Shown here one piece after another: positions 52,961 through 61,052 of a stretch of 64,000 bases of DNA. Positions within the stretch are counted from its first letter, which is position 1, and every line of letters begins with the position of its first letter. Location: assembly GCF_947489365.1 (NCBI RefSeq), contig NZ_CANLDB010000001.1:310001-374000 (forward strand), written 5' to 3'. The notes below the pieces were generated by a model. The model saw only the letters and a program-made list of their open reading frames with translations. It did no database searches and had not been told where the DNA came from. This DNA is from an uncultured Nocardioides sp. (GTDB taxonomy: Bacteria > Actinomycetota > Actinomycetes > Propionibacteriales > Nocardioidaceae). The translations under genes and the position numbers were made by a program.

Positions 52961-53749
52961 ATGACCTCCCTCCTCCCCGAGCGTCTCGCCGGAGCCCCCG
53001 CCGGGCCGCCCCGGGTCGACGGACGGACCGGGGAGGTCGACGCCGCCTCCTGCAAGCACGTCCAGGTCCGGGAGTACGTACGTAGCCTCGCCGACGGGCT
53101 CGCCCCCGGCGCGCCCATGCCGTCCGAGCGGGAGCTGGTGGCCCGCTTCGGGGTGGCCAGGATGACGGTGCGCCAGGCGCTCGACGTCCTGGTCGGCGAG
53201 GGGGTCCTCGAGCGGGTCCCCGGGCGTGGCACGTTCGTCGCCGAGCGCCGAGGGTCCGCGGAGGGCCTCCGCGGCTTCGGCCAGGAGATGGCCGGTCGAG
53301 GCATGCTGGCCGAGGCCCAGACCCTCCACGCGGTCCTGGCCCCGGCGACCCCGGGCGTCGCGCGGGCGCTCGCGGTGGGCCACGGGGAGCCCGTGTGGCA
53401 CTGGCGCCGGCTCCGGCTCGCCGACGGTCGTCCCCTCGCCGTGGAGGACTCCTGGTTCGCCGCCTCCTCCCTGCCGGACTTCGACGCCGCCCGGCCACCG
53501 ACCAGCCTGTTCGACGCCCTGGGGGCGCGGGGGCTGCGTCCCGTCGCCTCGGAGGACTCCGTCGCCGCGGACCTGGCCAGCCCCGCGGAGGCCCGCCAGC
53601 TCGGGATCTCCCGGGCGGCGCCGGTGCTCCGGGTCGCCCGCCGCGGCATGGTCGCCGGCCGCCCCGTCGTCGTCACCCGCACGATGTTCCGCGCCGACCG
53701 CTACACCTTCTGGTCCCGCCAGCTCGACGGCACGGCCGCGGAGGACTGA
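52961..53749 (+). CDS. GntR-family regulator (HutC/UTRA type)
   Basis: A 262-residue regulator: an N-terminal winged helix (about 30-95) with MPSERELVARFGVARMTVRQ and GVLERVPGRGTFVAE, and a UTRA ligand domain (about 105-255) with VWHWRRLRLADGRPLAVEDS and VLRVARRGM. HutC-type regulators sense sugars, amino acids or aminosugar phosphates. No obvious target operon follows it; next comes a repeat-rich spacer. Confidence 0.84.
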   Translation: MTSLLPERLAGAPAGPPRVDGRTGEVDAASCKHVQVREYVRSLADGLAPGAPMPSERELVARFGVARMTVRQALDVLVGEGVLERVPGRGTFVAERRGSAEGLRGFGQEMAGRGMLAEAQTLHAVLAPATPGVARALAVGHGEPVWHWRRLRLADGRPLAVEDSWFAASSLPDFDAARPPTSLFDALGARGLRPVASEDSVAADLASPAEARQLGISRAAPVLRVARRGMVAGRPVVVTRTMFRADRYTFWSRQLDGTAAED

Positions 53750-53761
53750 GACCGGCGCACA

Positions 53762-53957
53762 GCTGGTCGAGCAGCACGCGAGCGCAGCGCCCGTCGACAG
53801 GCTCAGGAACCAGCGTCGTCGAGGCCGTCGTACGGCGACCGGCGGCCGTGGTCTCGACGACGCGGACCCGCTGGCGCGAGTCTGCTGCTCGACCGACTGA
53901 GGAAGCTCTCGCTGGTCGAGCAGCACGCGAGCGCAGCGAGCGCGCGTCGTCGAGACC
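53762..53957. repeat. Three copies of dispersed repeat B
   Basis: CTGGTCGAGCAGCACGCGAG-type palindromes at 53762-53828 (with an insertion), 53849-53898 (opposite orientation, diverged) and 53911-53957 (near identical to 19507-19553, inverted). They occupy the first half of a 449-base gap that contains no gene. Confidence 0.82.
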
Positions 53958-53980
53958 GTCCTACGGCGACTGGCGACAGG

Positions 53981-54019
53981 GTGTCGTCTGCGACCCACGC
54001 AGTACGTCACAGATGACAC
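53981..54019. repeat. 39-bp inverted repeat
   Basis: GTGTCGTCTGCGAC pairs with GTCACAGATGACAC over 14 bp with two wobble positions; 11-base loop. It lies between repeat families B and A and looks like another short palindromic repeat. Confidence 0.65.
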
Positions 54020-54055
54020 GCAGCTGCTGGGCCAGGCGGTCTCGACCACCTCACC

Positions 54056-54174
54056 CCGGAGGTCGAGGTGCGAGGAGCGCCGGCGACGAGCCACGAGACC
54101 CGGTGACAGGCGCGCTGCTCAGGTGGGGGGATCTCGTGGCTCGGGCCTGGCGGCCCTCACACCTCGATCTCCGG
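54056..54174. repeat. Dispersed hairpin repeat A, single copy
   Basis: The outer arms CCGGAGGTCGAGGTG / CACCTCGATCTCCGG pair with one wobble, and the inner arms CGAGCCACGAGA / TCTCGTGGCTCG pair perfectly over 12 bp; the apex differs from other copies. Confidence 0.87.
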
Positions 54175-54198
54175 GAGCGCGTGCACGCGCGACGAGGC

Positions 54199-54567
54199 CT
54201 AGACGGGCCCGCCCCGGTCGCGGAGCTTGCTGAGGTCGCCGAGGCGGGCGACGACCGCGCCGGACTCCTCGCAGACCCACACGGGGTCCGGGCCGCCCAG
54301 CTCGGGGCTGATGTGCAGCGGGTGCTGCGGGCCGTCGTCGCACCCCTCGCAGAGCGGCCAGCGGCCCGTCTGGTCGAGGAGGGCGTCCTGGACGTCCTGG
54401 GCGACGAGCCCCGCGACGTACTGCGCGCCCTCCGGCCACTGGGAGACCCACCAGCGGCGTGAGGCCACGGCGTCCTCGAGGGCGGAGACGGCCCACGGGT
54501 CGGCCATCCGCCTGGCCTCCAGGTCCGCCAGCACCCGCGCACGGGACTCCAGCACCACGTCCTCCAC
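54199..54567 (-). CDS. Small hypothetical protein with Cys/His cluster
   Basis: A 122-residue protein I cannot assign. It has an N-terminal helical half and a C-terminal part with WPLCEGCDDG, HPLHISPEL and VWVCEESG, a Cys-x2-Cys ... His ... Cys spacing that may bind zinc. The GTG at 54567 is the likely start; a GTG at 54558 is possible. It diverges from the cutC gene. Confidence 0.65.
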   Translation of the reverse strand: MEDVVLESRARVLADLEARRMADPWAVSALEDAVASRRWWVSQWPEGAQYVAGLVAQDVQDALLDQTGRWPLCEGCDDGPQHPLHISPELGGPDPVWVCEESGAVVARLGDLSKLRDRGGPV

Positions 54568-54627
54568 CTGACCATCATGACGCCCGGCCCAACCGCGTGG
54601 CAGCACCCCCGAGGGCGGGGGCCGACC

Positions 54628-54633
54628 TAGGCT
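54628..54633 (+). promoter_or_regulatory. -10 element TAGGCT, leaderless promoter of cutC
   Basis: TAGGCT ends 6 bases before the GTG at 54640, without a ribosome site. Confidence 0.55.
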
Positions 54634-54639
54634 TCGGAC

Positions 54640-55353
54640 GTGTCCGAGACCGCCGCCGACCCGTTGCTCGAGGTGGCGGTGCGCCACGAGCGCGACGTCG
54701 CCGGGGCGCTGGAGGGCGGGGCCGACCGGCTGCTCCTCACCGGGGACGGCGAGCTGTCGCCCGAGCCCGCCACCGTCACCGCCGTGTGCCGCGCGGCCGA
54801 CGACGTGCCGGTACGGGTGGTGCTGCGCCTCAACGACGGCTGGACGACGACCGGCGGCGAGGCCGCCCGCCTGGTGGGCCTCGGCACCGAGTACGTGGAC
54901 CGCGGCGCGGAGGGCCTCGCGCTGGGGTTCCTGGACGCCGACCTCGAGGTCGACCTCGACGTCTGCGCCCACCTGCTGTCGCGGCTGCCCGAGGTGGGGT
55001 GGACCTTCCACCGCGCCGTCGACGCCACCCTCGACATGCGTCGTTCCCTGCGCCGCCTGGTCGGCCTGCCACGGCTGACCGCCATCTGGTCGGCCGGCTC
55101 GCCGCGGGGCCTCGGGGTGGGGTTCGAGGACCTGCTGGACGCAGCCCGCGCCGACGCCTCCCTCGCCGCGGTCCTGATGCCGGGTGGCGACCTCCACGCC
55201 GAGCAGGTGCCGTGGCTGCTCCGTGCCGGCGTCCGCCAGTTCCACCTCGGCGACGAGGCCCGACCCGGCCGCTCCGCCCGCGCGTACGTCGACGGCGCCC
55301 TGGTGCGCTCCCTGCGGCTGCTGCTCGACGACCTGGGGTCGCGGGTCCGATGA
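54640..55353 (+). CDS. cutC: CutC-family protein
   Basis: A 237-residue TIM-barrel protein of the CutC family, named for copper homeostasis although its biochemical role is unsettled. Family motifs: EVAVRHERDVAGALEGGADR (about 11-30), VRVVLRLNDGW, GWTFHRAVDAT, ILTS-like IWSAGSPRG and VLMPGGDLHAEQVP. It overlaps the next gene by ATGA, so a peptidase and CutC are made from one message. Confidence 0.82.
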   Translation: MSETAADPLLEVAVRHERDVAGALEGGADRLLLTGDGELSPEPATVTAVCRAADDVPVRVVLRLNDGWTTTGGEAARLVGLGTEYVDRGAEGLALGFLDADLEVDLDVCAHLLSRLPEVGWTFHRAVDATLDMRRSLRRLVGLPRLTAIWSAGSPRGLGVGFEDLLDAARADASLAAVLMPGGDLHAEQVPWLLRAGVRQFHLGDEARPGRSARAYVDGALVRSLRLLLDDLGSRVR

Positions 55354-56288
55354 GTCCCGCGCGGACGGCGGCGTCGACGCCGCCTCGCGCGCTGCGGGCG
55401 GGCGACCTCGTCGCGGCCGTCGCGCCCGCCGGACCCGCCGACCCCGCTCGCGTCGCCGAGGGGACGGCGCTGCTCACCTCCTGGGGGCTGCGGGTCCGGC
55501 CCCCGGCCGACCTCGGCCCGGCCGACACCACGTGGCACGCCGGGCCGGACGCCGCCCGCCCCCGCGCCGTCACCGGGGCCTGGTGCGACCCCGAGGTGAC
55601 CGCGGTGTGGGCGCTGCGCGGCGGCGTGGGCTGCCAGCGCGTCGTCGACCTGCTCGACCTCCCGGCCATGGCGGACGCGGCGGCCCGGTACGGCCCACGG
55701 CTGCTGGTCGGCTACTCCGACGTCACCGCGCTCCACCAGGCCCTCGGGGCCGGGCTCGGCCTCGGCGGCGTCCACGGGGCCGGTGTGGCGTCCCTGCCGG
55801 GCCTGCTCCCGGACGCCGCCGAGGACCAGCGGGCCCTGCTCCTCGGGGAGTCGGCCCCCACCCTGGTCGGACGGGCGGGCGCCGGCGGGTCGGCCACCGG
55901 ACCGCTCGTGGGCGGCAACCTCACGGTCCTCGCCGCGGGGGTCGGCGCCCCCGGCGTCCTGCCCGCCGCCGGCCGCGTCGTGCTGCTCGAGGACGTCGGC
56001 GAGGCGCCGTACCGCCTCGACCGGGCGCTGACCCAGCTCAGCCGCTCCGGGTGGCTGGAGGGCTGCCTCGGCGTCGCCGTCGGTCAGCTCACCCGGTGCG
56101 GCGAGCCGACGGTCGCGCGCGACGTCCTCCTCCTGCGGCTGCGGGCGCTCGGGGTCCCCGTCGTCACCGACCTGCCGCTGGGCCACGACCCCGACAGCCG
56201 GGCGGTGCCGTTGGGCGCCGCGGTCCGTCTCGACGGCGACGCGGGCACCCTGACGGTGTTGGAGCCGCTGGAGCCCCCGGGCCCCTGA
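55350..56288 (+). CDS. S66-family LD-carboxypeptidase
   Basis: A 312-residue cytoplasmic S66 peptidase (LdcA/MccF family). The nucleophile is Ser123 in LVGYSDVTAL, the Glu is in VVLLEDVGEAPYRLDR and the His in GHDPDSRAVPLG. LdcA recycles cell-wall tetrapeptides by cutting the L,D-bond; MccF-like members detoxify peptide-nucleotide antibiotics. Sequence alone does not separate the two roles. Coupled to cutC. Confidence 0.85.
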   Translation: MSPARTAASTPPRALRAGDLVAAVAPAGPADPARVAEGTALLTSWGLRVRPPADLGPADTTWHAGPDAARPRAVTGAWCDPEVTAVWALRGGVGCQRVVDLLDLPAMADAAARYGPRLLVGYSDVTALHQALGAGLGLGGVHGAGVASLPGLLPDAAEDQRALLLGESAPTLVGRAGAGGSATGPLVGGNLTVLAAGVGAPGVLPAAGRVVLLEDVGEAPYRLDRALTQLSRSGWLEGCLGVAVGQLTRCGEPTVARDVLLLRLRALGVPVVTDLPLGHDPDSRAVPLGAAVRLDGDAGTLTVLEPLEPPGP

Positions 56289-56294
56289 CGTCCG

Positions 56295-56906
56295 TCAGGC
56301 CAGCGCGCTGAGCTCGGCCGCGAGGTTCGCCCGGGCCGGGCGCTCCCAGTACCGCCGGGCGTGGGAGGTCGCGAACAGCACGGGTCGGTCGAGCAGGTCG
56401 CGGAGGACGGCGGAGCGCCCGCGGGCGAAGTCCGCGTCGGGGACGTGCGACCACTCGGCCCGGACGTCGGCGGCGTACGCGCGGTAGCGCTCGCGGCCCG
56501 CCGCCAGGATCGCCAGGTCGGCGTCGCAGAGCGCCGCGCCGTCCCCGTCGGCCGCGTCGGCGCGGTGGTCGACGGTCAGCAGGACCAGGCGCGCGACCTC
56601 GGCGGCGACGCCGGCACCCGGGCCGCCGTCCCCGAGGTCCAGCAGCGCCCGCTTGGCCCAGGCGGCCGAGCGGGCCTCGTCGTCGTCGGAGCGCTCGTGG
56701 ACGCCGTCGTGGAACCAGGCGGCCAGCGTGACGGTGAGCGGGTCGAACCGCTCCCCGGCCGCGGAGAGCTCCGTCAGGCGGTCCAGGACCTCCCCGAGGT
56801 GGCGCAGGTCGTGGTAGCGCCGGCCGTCCTCGTCGTACGCCGCCAGCAGCTCGTCGCGCAGCGCCGGGGCGCCGGGCAGCGGCCAGCGCGGGGCGGGGTC
56901 GGTCAC
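56295..56906 (-). CDS. HD-domain metal-dependent phosphohydrolase-like protein
   Basis: A 203-residue all-helical protein with the HD signature: RYHDLRHLGEVL (about 29-40) and AAWFHDGVHE (about 62-71), then ALCDADLAILAAG. The family is a predicted metal-dependent phosphohydrolase of unknown substrate, common in actinobacteria. Starts in a GTGA overlap with the MpaB-like gene upstream. Confidence 0.8.
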   Translation of the reverse strand: MTDPAPRWPLPGAPALRDELLAAYDEDGRRYHDLRHLGEVLDRLTELSAAGERFDPLTVTLAAWFHDGVHERSDDDEARSAAWAKRALLDLGDGGPGAGVAAEVARLVLLTVDHRADAADGDGAALCDADLAILAAGRERYRAYAADVRAEWSHVPDADFARGRSAVLRDLLDRPVLFATSHARRYWERPARANLAAELSALA

Positions 56907-57805
56907 GACTCGGCGGCGTGCGGGGCGGTCGCCCCGTCGGGCACGGAACCGACGACCGTCTCGACCTCGCGGGGGCTCATGGCCCACCGGATCGTCCTCG
57001 TGGCGGCGCCACCCGCGGCGCGGACCGCGGTCTGCTCGACGCCGGGGAGCAGCGGCAGCCGCAGCGGCAGCCGGGTCCACCAGGGCATCAGCCCGATGCC
57101 GGCGGCCATCAGCACGCCGTACGGCGCCCGGGCGGGCAGCGGCAGGTCGGGGTGGAGGATGAGGTGCCGGACGGCCTCGCGGGCGTGGCGGGTTCCGCGC
57201 AGCTCGGGGCGGAAGTCGCGGAGCACCTGCCTGAGCTCGGCCTCGGTCGTCGGCGGCTCGAGGACCCCCAGCCGGGCGCTCACCTCCCCGACCTGCGCGA
57301 CGTAGGTGTCGCGCTCGTCCTGGGTGAGCGGGTCGTCGCCGTACACGGTGTGGGAGCGCAGGAAGCTGTCGGCCTCCGCCGCGTGCACCCAGGCGAGCAG
57401 GTGCGGGTCGGAGGCGACGTACGGCGTGCCGTCCGGCATGGTGCCGCGGACCTTCTCGTGGATGCTGCGCACGGCGGTGACGGCCTGCTCGGCGTACTGC
57501 GCCGGACCGAAGGTCGTGACGGCGAGGAAGGAGCTGGTGCGGGCCAGCCGCCCCCACATGTCGACGCGGAAGCCCGAGTTCTCGGCGACCGCGGTCATGG
57601 CGACGGGGTGCATGGTCTGCAGCAGCACCGCGCGGATGCCACCGATGAACATGGCGGCGTCGCGGTGCACCCGGGCGATCGGGCTGTCGGGGTCGAACCA
57701 GCGCGGCCCGGGGGTGTCGTGGATGCGCTCACGCTGGCGGGGCCCGTCGGGCCCGGCGACGCGCGCGAAGATCATCTGACCGAGTCGGTCGCGCACGGCG
57801 TCCAT
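56903..57805 (-). CDS. MpaB/DUF2236-family oxygenase-like protein
   Basis: A 300-residue protein of the DUF2236 (MpaB, latex-clearing-protein-like) family: RVHRDAAMFIGGIRAVLLQTMHP (His ligands), ENSGFRVDMWGRLART and VHAAEADSFLRSHTVYG. Members are haem-binding oxygenases; the conserved His residues and Arg fit haem binding. Its substrate is unknown. The ATG at 57805 is preceded at 7 bases by TACGCT, so it is probably leaderless. Confidence 0.82.
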   Translation of the reverse strand: MDAVRDRLGQMIFARVAGPDGPRQRERIHDTPGPRWFDPDSPIARVHRDAAMFIGGIRAVLLQTMHPVAMTAVAENSGFRVDMWGRLARTSSFLAVTTFGPAQYAEQAVTAVRSIHEKVRGTMPDGTPYVASDPHLLAWVHAAEADSFLRSHTVYGDDPLTQDERDTYVAQVGEVSARLGVLEPPTTEAELRQVLRDFRPELRGTRHAREAVRHLILHPDLPLPARAPYGVLMAAGIGLMPWWTRLPLRLPLLPGVEQTAVRAAGGAATRTIRWAMSPREVETVVGSVPDGATAPHAAES

Positions 57806-57812
57806 GTGTACG

Positions 57813-57818
57813 AGCGTA
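57813..57818 (-). promoter_or_regulatory. -10 element TACGCT of the MpaB-like gene
   Basis: Minus-strand TACGCT ends 7 bases before the ATG at 57805. The adjacent terminator stem occupies the expected -35 region. Confidence 0.5.
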
Positions 57819-57849
57819 CGGACCCCCGCCCAGGTGGGGCGGGGGTCCG
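57819..57849 (-). terminator. Terminator of the DUF4331 operon
   Basis: A perfect 13-bp stem (CGGACCCCCGCCC) with a 5-base loop between the last gene of the DUF4331 operon and the MpaB-like gene on the same strand. Confidence 0.8.
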
Positions 57850-57867
57850 CAGGTGACGCGTGGTGCG

Positions 57868-58311
57868 TCAGGCGACGCCCGACTGCTCGTCGGACCCCGG
57901 CCAGTCGAGCTCGGTCACCATGCCGCCCGTGACCTCGGCGACGAGCACCGCGGTGTCCGAACCCTTCGGGACCAGGACGTAGCGTCCCTGCGTCACCTCG
58001 GGGTAGACGAGGCTCGGCCGAGGGCCGCGCGGCGTGGGTCGTACGACGACCGCCACGTGGTCGTGGTGGGGCCCGTGGCCGTGCCCGTGACCGTGCCCGT
58101 GGTCCCCGGACCCTGCCGCGTGCTCGGCGTCGTGCGCCCGGAGGGCGACCAGGTCGGTGCCCTCCGGGTGGATCTCCACCTCGTCGCCGGTGGTGTGCGC
58201 GGGCATGTTCACGACGAGCGCGCCCACGTCACCACCGATGTCGAGCAGCACCGAGCCGGTGCCGGCGTGGGGGTTCTCCACGCTCGCCTCGTCCTTCTCG
58301 GTGTCGGTCAT
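57868..58311 (-). CDS. Histidine-rich small protein
   Basis: A 147-residue acidic protein with a histidine/glycine run (HGHGHGHGHGPHHDH, about 71-85) likely to bind transition metals. It has no signal peptide or membrane helix, and around the His run the sequence forms beta-strands (VVVRPTPRG, GRYVLVPKGSDTAVLVAEV). I do not recognise the family. Its ATG overlaps the DUF4331 stop, so it is part of that operon, possibly as a metal-handling partner (inference). Confidence 0.75.
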   Translation of the reverse strand: MTDTEKDEASVENPHAGTGSVLLDIGGDVGALVVNMPAHTTGDEVEIHPEGTDLVALRAHDAEHAAGSGDHGHGHGHGHGPHHDHVAVVVRPTPRGPRPSLVYPEVTQGRYVLVPKGSDTAVLVAEVTGGMVTELDWPGSDEQSGVA

Positions 58312-59711
58312 CAGTTGTCGCCGTTGCCCTCGTCCACGGTGCCCGGCCGGGTCTGGTAACCGCCCGACGGGTCCTGCAGGTAGGGGAACGAGTTGGTCCC
58401 GGGCGCGGCGGACTCCGTGCCGTCGTTCAGCTGGTTGGCGGCACCGTCGGGCTCGTAGTCCGGGTCGACGAGCGGGATCGTCGCCCCCGCCACGGCACGC
58501 AGCTCGATCGCCACGATGTCGTCACGGACCCTCCGGCCGTTCGGGAAACCGGCGAGGTCTCCGCCGATCAGTCCGAGCCTGTTCTGGTCCGCCGGCTGGG
58601 TCGGGGGGATCGCCACGTTGAGCCGCAGCATGTCCGCTTGCGTGGGCCCGGTGAAGTTCTGGAAGTTGTCCACCACGCCCTTCGGGATCCCGGTGTGCAG
58701 GATCGCGTTCAGGTCCGCGCGCGGCTTGTCGTACGCCTCCAGGTTCGGGAACACGTCCGGGTAGAGCACCGGCAGGAGCTTGGCCAGCTCCGGGCGGTCG
58801 ACGTACTTGCGGAAGCGACGGTCCCGGGCGGGCTCACCGGCGTTCCAGCGGTCCTTGTCGCCCATCGGGATGAGGACCTCGTTGACCAGCGGGTTGCCCA
58901 GGCGGGAGACCTGCCTGTACGGACCGGTGCCGGTCTTGGTGCCGGTCTCCGGGTCGATGATCGTCGAGGTGCGACGCTCGGCGGTGGCCCAGATACCGAG
59001 GGTGGCGAACTTGTTGTACCGGTTCGAGGGCTCGTTCTTGTAGCGGGTGAGGCGCGAGATCGGGACCTGGATCGCGATGGTGTGCACGTTGCACGCCTGC
59101 ACGGAGTTGACGCCGTCCATGTTGGCCATCGGGATCAGGTGGGCCTCGTTGAACGGACGGAGAGCGCCCAGGTCGAAGATGCTCCCGAGGTCCACGTTGA
59201 AGGCGTCCGCGCGCTGGCCGCAGAAGAACCAGGTGCCCTTCCGCCGCAGGACGGCCTGCTCGGCGACCGCGGCGTAACCACCCTCCCCGGAGAAGGTGCG
59301 GGAGCCGACGTTGACCGGCGGCACCGGCAGGTTGCGGCCGAAGACCTCGGTCTCGCCGCCCTCGATCCGCGTGGCCGTGTAGTACTGCGGGCGGTTCCAG
59401 TTCTCGCTGTCGATCGACTCGATCGGGCCCACGTTGTAGAGGAAGGTGTTCGGGTTCCGCACCTCGGTGCGGAAGTCGAACTGGTAGATGATGTCCGACT
59501 CCGCGGTCGCGTTGTTGGCGATGTGGATGCGGTAGCGGACGTCGTCGGAGAACTCGTAGAAGTTCGGGCCGCCGTACGGCTGCTGGAGCGGCAGGAAGTT
59601 CGCGATGATCGTGACGAACGACGGCCTGTCCGGCGAGACGAACGCGTAGACGTCGGTGTTGTCGGCGGCCGGGTCCTGCGAGATTTCCGGTGCTTCGCGG
59701 TGGCTGGACAT
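58311..59711 (-). CDS. DUF4331-family protein
   Basis: A 466-residue protein of the DUF4331 family, recognised from its conserved beginning MSSHREAPEISQDPAADNTD and from YAFVSPDRPSFVTIIANFLP, RTFSGEGGYAAVAEQAV and VDRPELAKLLPVLYP. The family is beta-rich, often exported, and of unknown function. No signal peptide is present in this copy, yet the gene just upstream encodes a Tat-signal protein. Start and stop both overlap neighbours (ATGA). Confidence 0.85.
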   Translation of the reverse strand: MSSHREAPEISQDPAADNTDVYAFVSPDRPSFVTIIANFLPLQQPYGGPNFYEFSDDVRYRIHIANNATAESDIIYQFDFRTEVRNPNTFLYNVGPIESIDSENWNRPQYYTATRIEGGETEVFGRNLPVPPVNVGSRTFSGEGGYAAVAEQAVLRRKGTWFFCGQRADAFNVDLGSIFDLGALRPFNEAHLIPMANMDGVNSVQACNVHTIAIQVPISRLTRYKNEPSNRYNKFATLGIWATAERRTSTIIDPETGTKTGTGPYRQVSRLGNPLVNEVLIPMGDKDRWNAGEPARDRRFRKYVDRPELAKLLPVLYPDVFPNLEAYDKPRADLNAILHTGIPKGVVDNFQNFTGPTQADMLRLNVAIPPTQPADQNRLGLIGGDLAGFPNGRRVRDDIVAIELRAVAGATIPLVDPDYEPDGAANQLNDGTESAAPGTNSFPYLQDPSGGYQTRPGTVDEGNGDN

Positions 59712-59965
59712 CAGCGGCTCCCGGCGGCGTTGAGGAGGCGGAGGACGAGGTCGCGGTCGTGCACGACGACCTCGCGCTCGCCGACGAGGAGCTGGACCTT
59801 GTCTCCGGCGTGGTCCGGGACGTGCGCGACGACGCGCTCGCGGGCGCGGTCGGCGCTGGGGCGTGCCGAGGCCGAGGCGGTGAACGCCCCTGCGCCGACG
59901 GCGGCGACGGCGCCGAGACCGACGCCTCCTGCCGCGATGAAGCCTCTTCTGCTGGTGTCGCTCAT
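59711..59965 (-). CDS. Small Tat-exported protein, first gene of DUF4331 operon
   Basis: An 84-residue protein beginning MSDTSRRGFIAAGGVGLGAV, a twin-arginine signal with the SRRxFI motif and an Ala/Gly-rich hydrophobic core, cleaved near SASA (about 34). The mature part is only about 50 residues (HVPDHAGDKVQLLVGEREVV). ATG 59965 is preceded by GGAGGAATCC, which fixes the start; an earlier in-frame ATG at 59977 is less well placed. It overlaps the DUF4331 start. A small exported partner for a larger cytoplasmic-looking protein is unusual; the partner may be carried through Tat with it. Confidence 0.75.
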   Translation of the reverse strand: MSDTSRRGFIAAGGVGLGAVAAVGAGAFTASASARPSADRARERVVAHVPDHAGDKVQLLVGEREVVVHDRDLVLRLLNAAGSR

Positions 59966-60072
59966 GGATTCCTCCATCAGGGGTCGCGCACGCAGACGCG
60001 CGCGCGAGCGGGTGTGTGATCCGGGCCATACGGCGTTCGGAGCCCACCCTGCACCCGGATGGGACGAAATTC

Positions 60073-60639
60073 CTACAAAGTCTGAATGTTTCTCGCGGGT
60101 CGGGCGAGACGCTCCAGGAGACGGCCCAGGTCGTCGTCGACGGTGACGATCCCGGCGGCCTCGGGGCGGACGAAGCCGGCGTCGACCATGTGGTCGCGCA
60201 GCACGAGGAGGGGCTGCCAGAAGCCCGCCACGTCGAGGAACCCGCTGGGCTTGTCGTGGATCCCGATCTGCGCCCACGTCCACTGCTCGGCGACCTCGTC
60301 CAGGGTGCCGGCGCCGCCGGGGAGCACGAGGAAGGCGTCGGAGAGGTCGGCCATGACCTGCTTCCGCTCGTGCATCGAGCCGACCTCGTGCAGCGTGGTC
60401 AGCCCGGTGTGGGCCACCTCGGTGGCGAACAGGCCCGAGGGGATCACCCCGACGACGTCGCCGCCGGCCGCCAGCGCCGCGTCGGCGACCTCGCCCATGA
60501 GGCCGACCCTGCCCCCGCCGTACACGAGCGTCAGGCCGCGCTCGGCCAGCGTCCGACCGACCAGGCGGGCGGCCTCGGCGTACGCCGGGTCGCTGCCGGA
60601 GCTCGACCCGCAGAACACCGCCACCGACCGCAGACCCAT
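60073..60639 (-). CDS. LOG-family phosphoribohydrolase
   Basis: A 188-residue protein of the TIGR00730/LOG family: VAVFCGSSSGSDPAYAEAA, LVYGGGRVGLMGEVADAA, MHERKQVMADLSDAFLVLPG and GGAGTLDEVAEQWTWAQIG, with the catalytic Arg and Glu of the PGGxGTxxE motif. LOG proteins release free cytokinin base or, more generally, hydrolyse nucleotide 5'-monophosphates. The ATG at 60639 gives the normal family length; the open frame further upstream runs into the repeats and is discarded. Confidence 0.88.
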   Translation of the reverse strand: MGLRSVAVFCGSSSGSDPAYAEAARLVGRTLAERGLTLVYGGGRVGLMGEVADAALAAGGDVVGVIPSGLFATEVAHTGLTTLHEVGSMHERKQVMADLSDAFLVLPGGAGTLDEVAEQWTWAQIGIHDKPSGFLDVAGFWQPLLVLRDHMVDAGFVRPEAAGIVTVDDDLGRLLERLARPARNIQTL

Positions 60640-60678
60640 GCCGCCGATCCTCTCAGGGCGCGCCTCATCGCCGTCGTG

Positions 60679-61050
60679 GACCGAGGTGCGAGGCCGGCCA
60701 CGGCCGAGCCAGGAGACCCGGTGAGGTGTTCGTCGGCCCGGTGCGGGGATCTCGTGGCCCGGTCGCTGCGCGACGCTCGCATCTCGATCCCCTGGGCTAC
60801 CGGAGGTCGAGGTGCGAGGCCGGCCACGGCCGAGCCACGAGACCCGGTGAGGTGTTCGTCGGCCCGGTGCGGGGATCTCGTGGCCCGGTCGCTGCGCGAC
60901 GCCCGCACCTCGATCCCCGGGGCTACCGGAGGTCGAGGTGCGAGGCCGGCCACGGCCGAGCCACGAGACCCGGTGAGGTGTTCGTCGGCCCGGTGCGGGG
61001 ATCTCGTGGCCCGGTCGCTGCGCGACGCTCGCACCTCGATCCCCGGAGCC
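60679..61050. repeat. Three tandem copies (126-bp period) of hairpin repeat A
   Basis: Units begin near 60679, 60805 and 60931. Each has the outer arms CGAGGTGCGAG/CGCACCTCG (copy 1 has a T replacing C in its right arm) and the inner arms GCCACGAGA/TCTCGTGGC, with a shared GTGAGGTGTTCGTCGGCCCG between. The array fills the gap between the LOG gene and the XPB stop. Copies 2 and 3 are almost identical, copy 1 slightly diverged. Confidence 0.93.
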
Positions 61051-61052
61051 CG

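Noticed and set aside
58311..60047. Longer DUF4331 protein starting near 60047
   Set aside because: The family-typical start MSSHREAPE is at 59711; the upstream part lies over the Tat gene in a different frame and is Arg-rich.
60679..61050. CRISPR array
   Set aside because: The units are adjacent 126-bp hairpins without unique spacers, and no cas genes are present.
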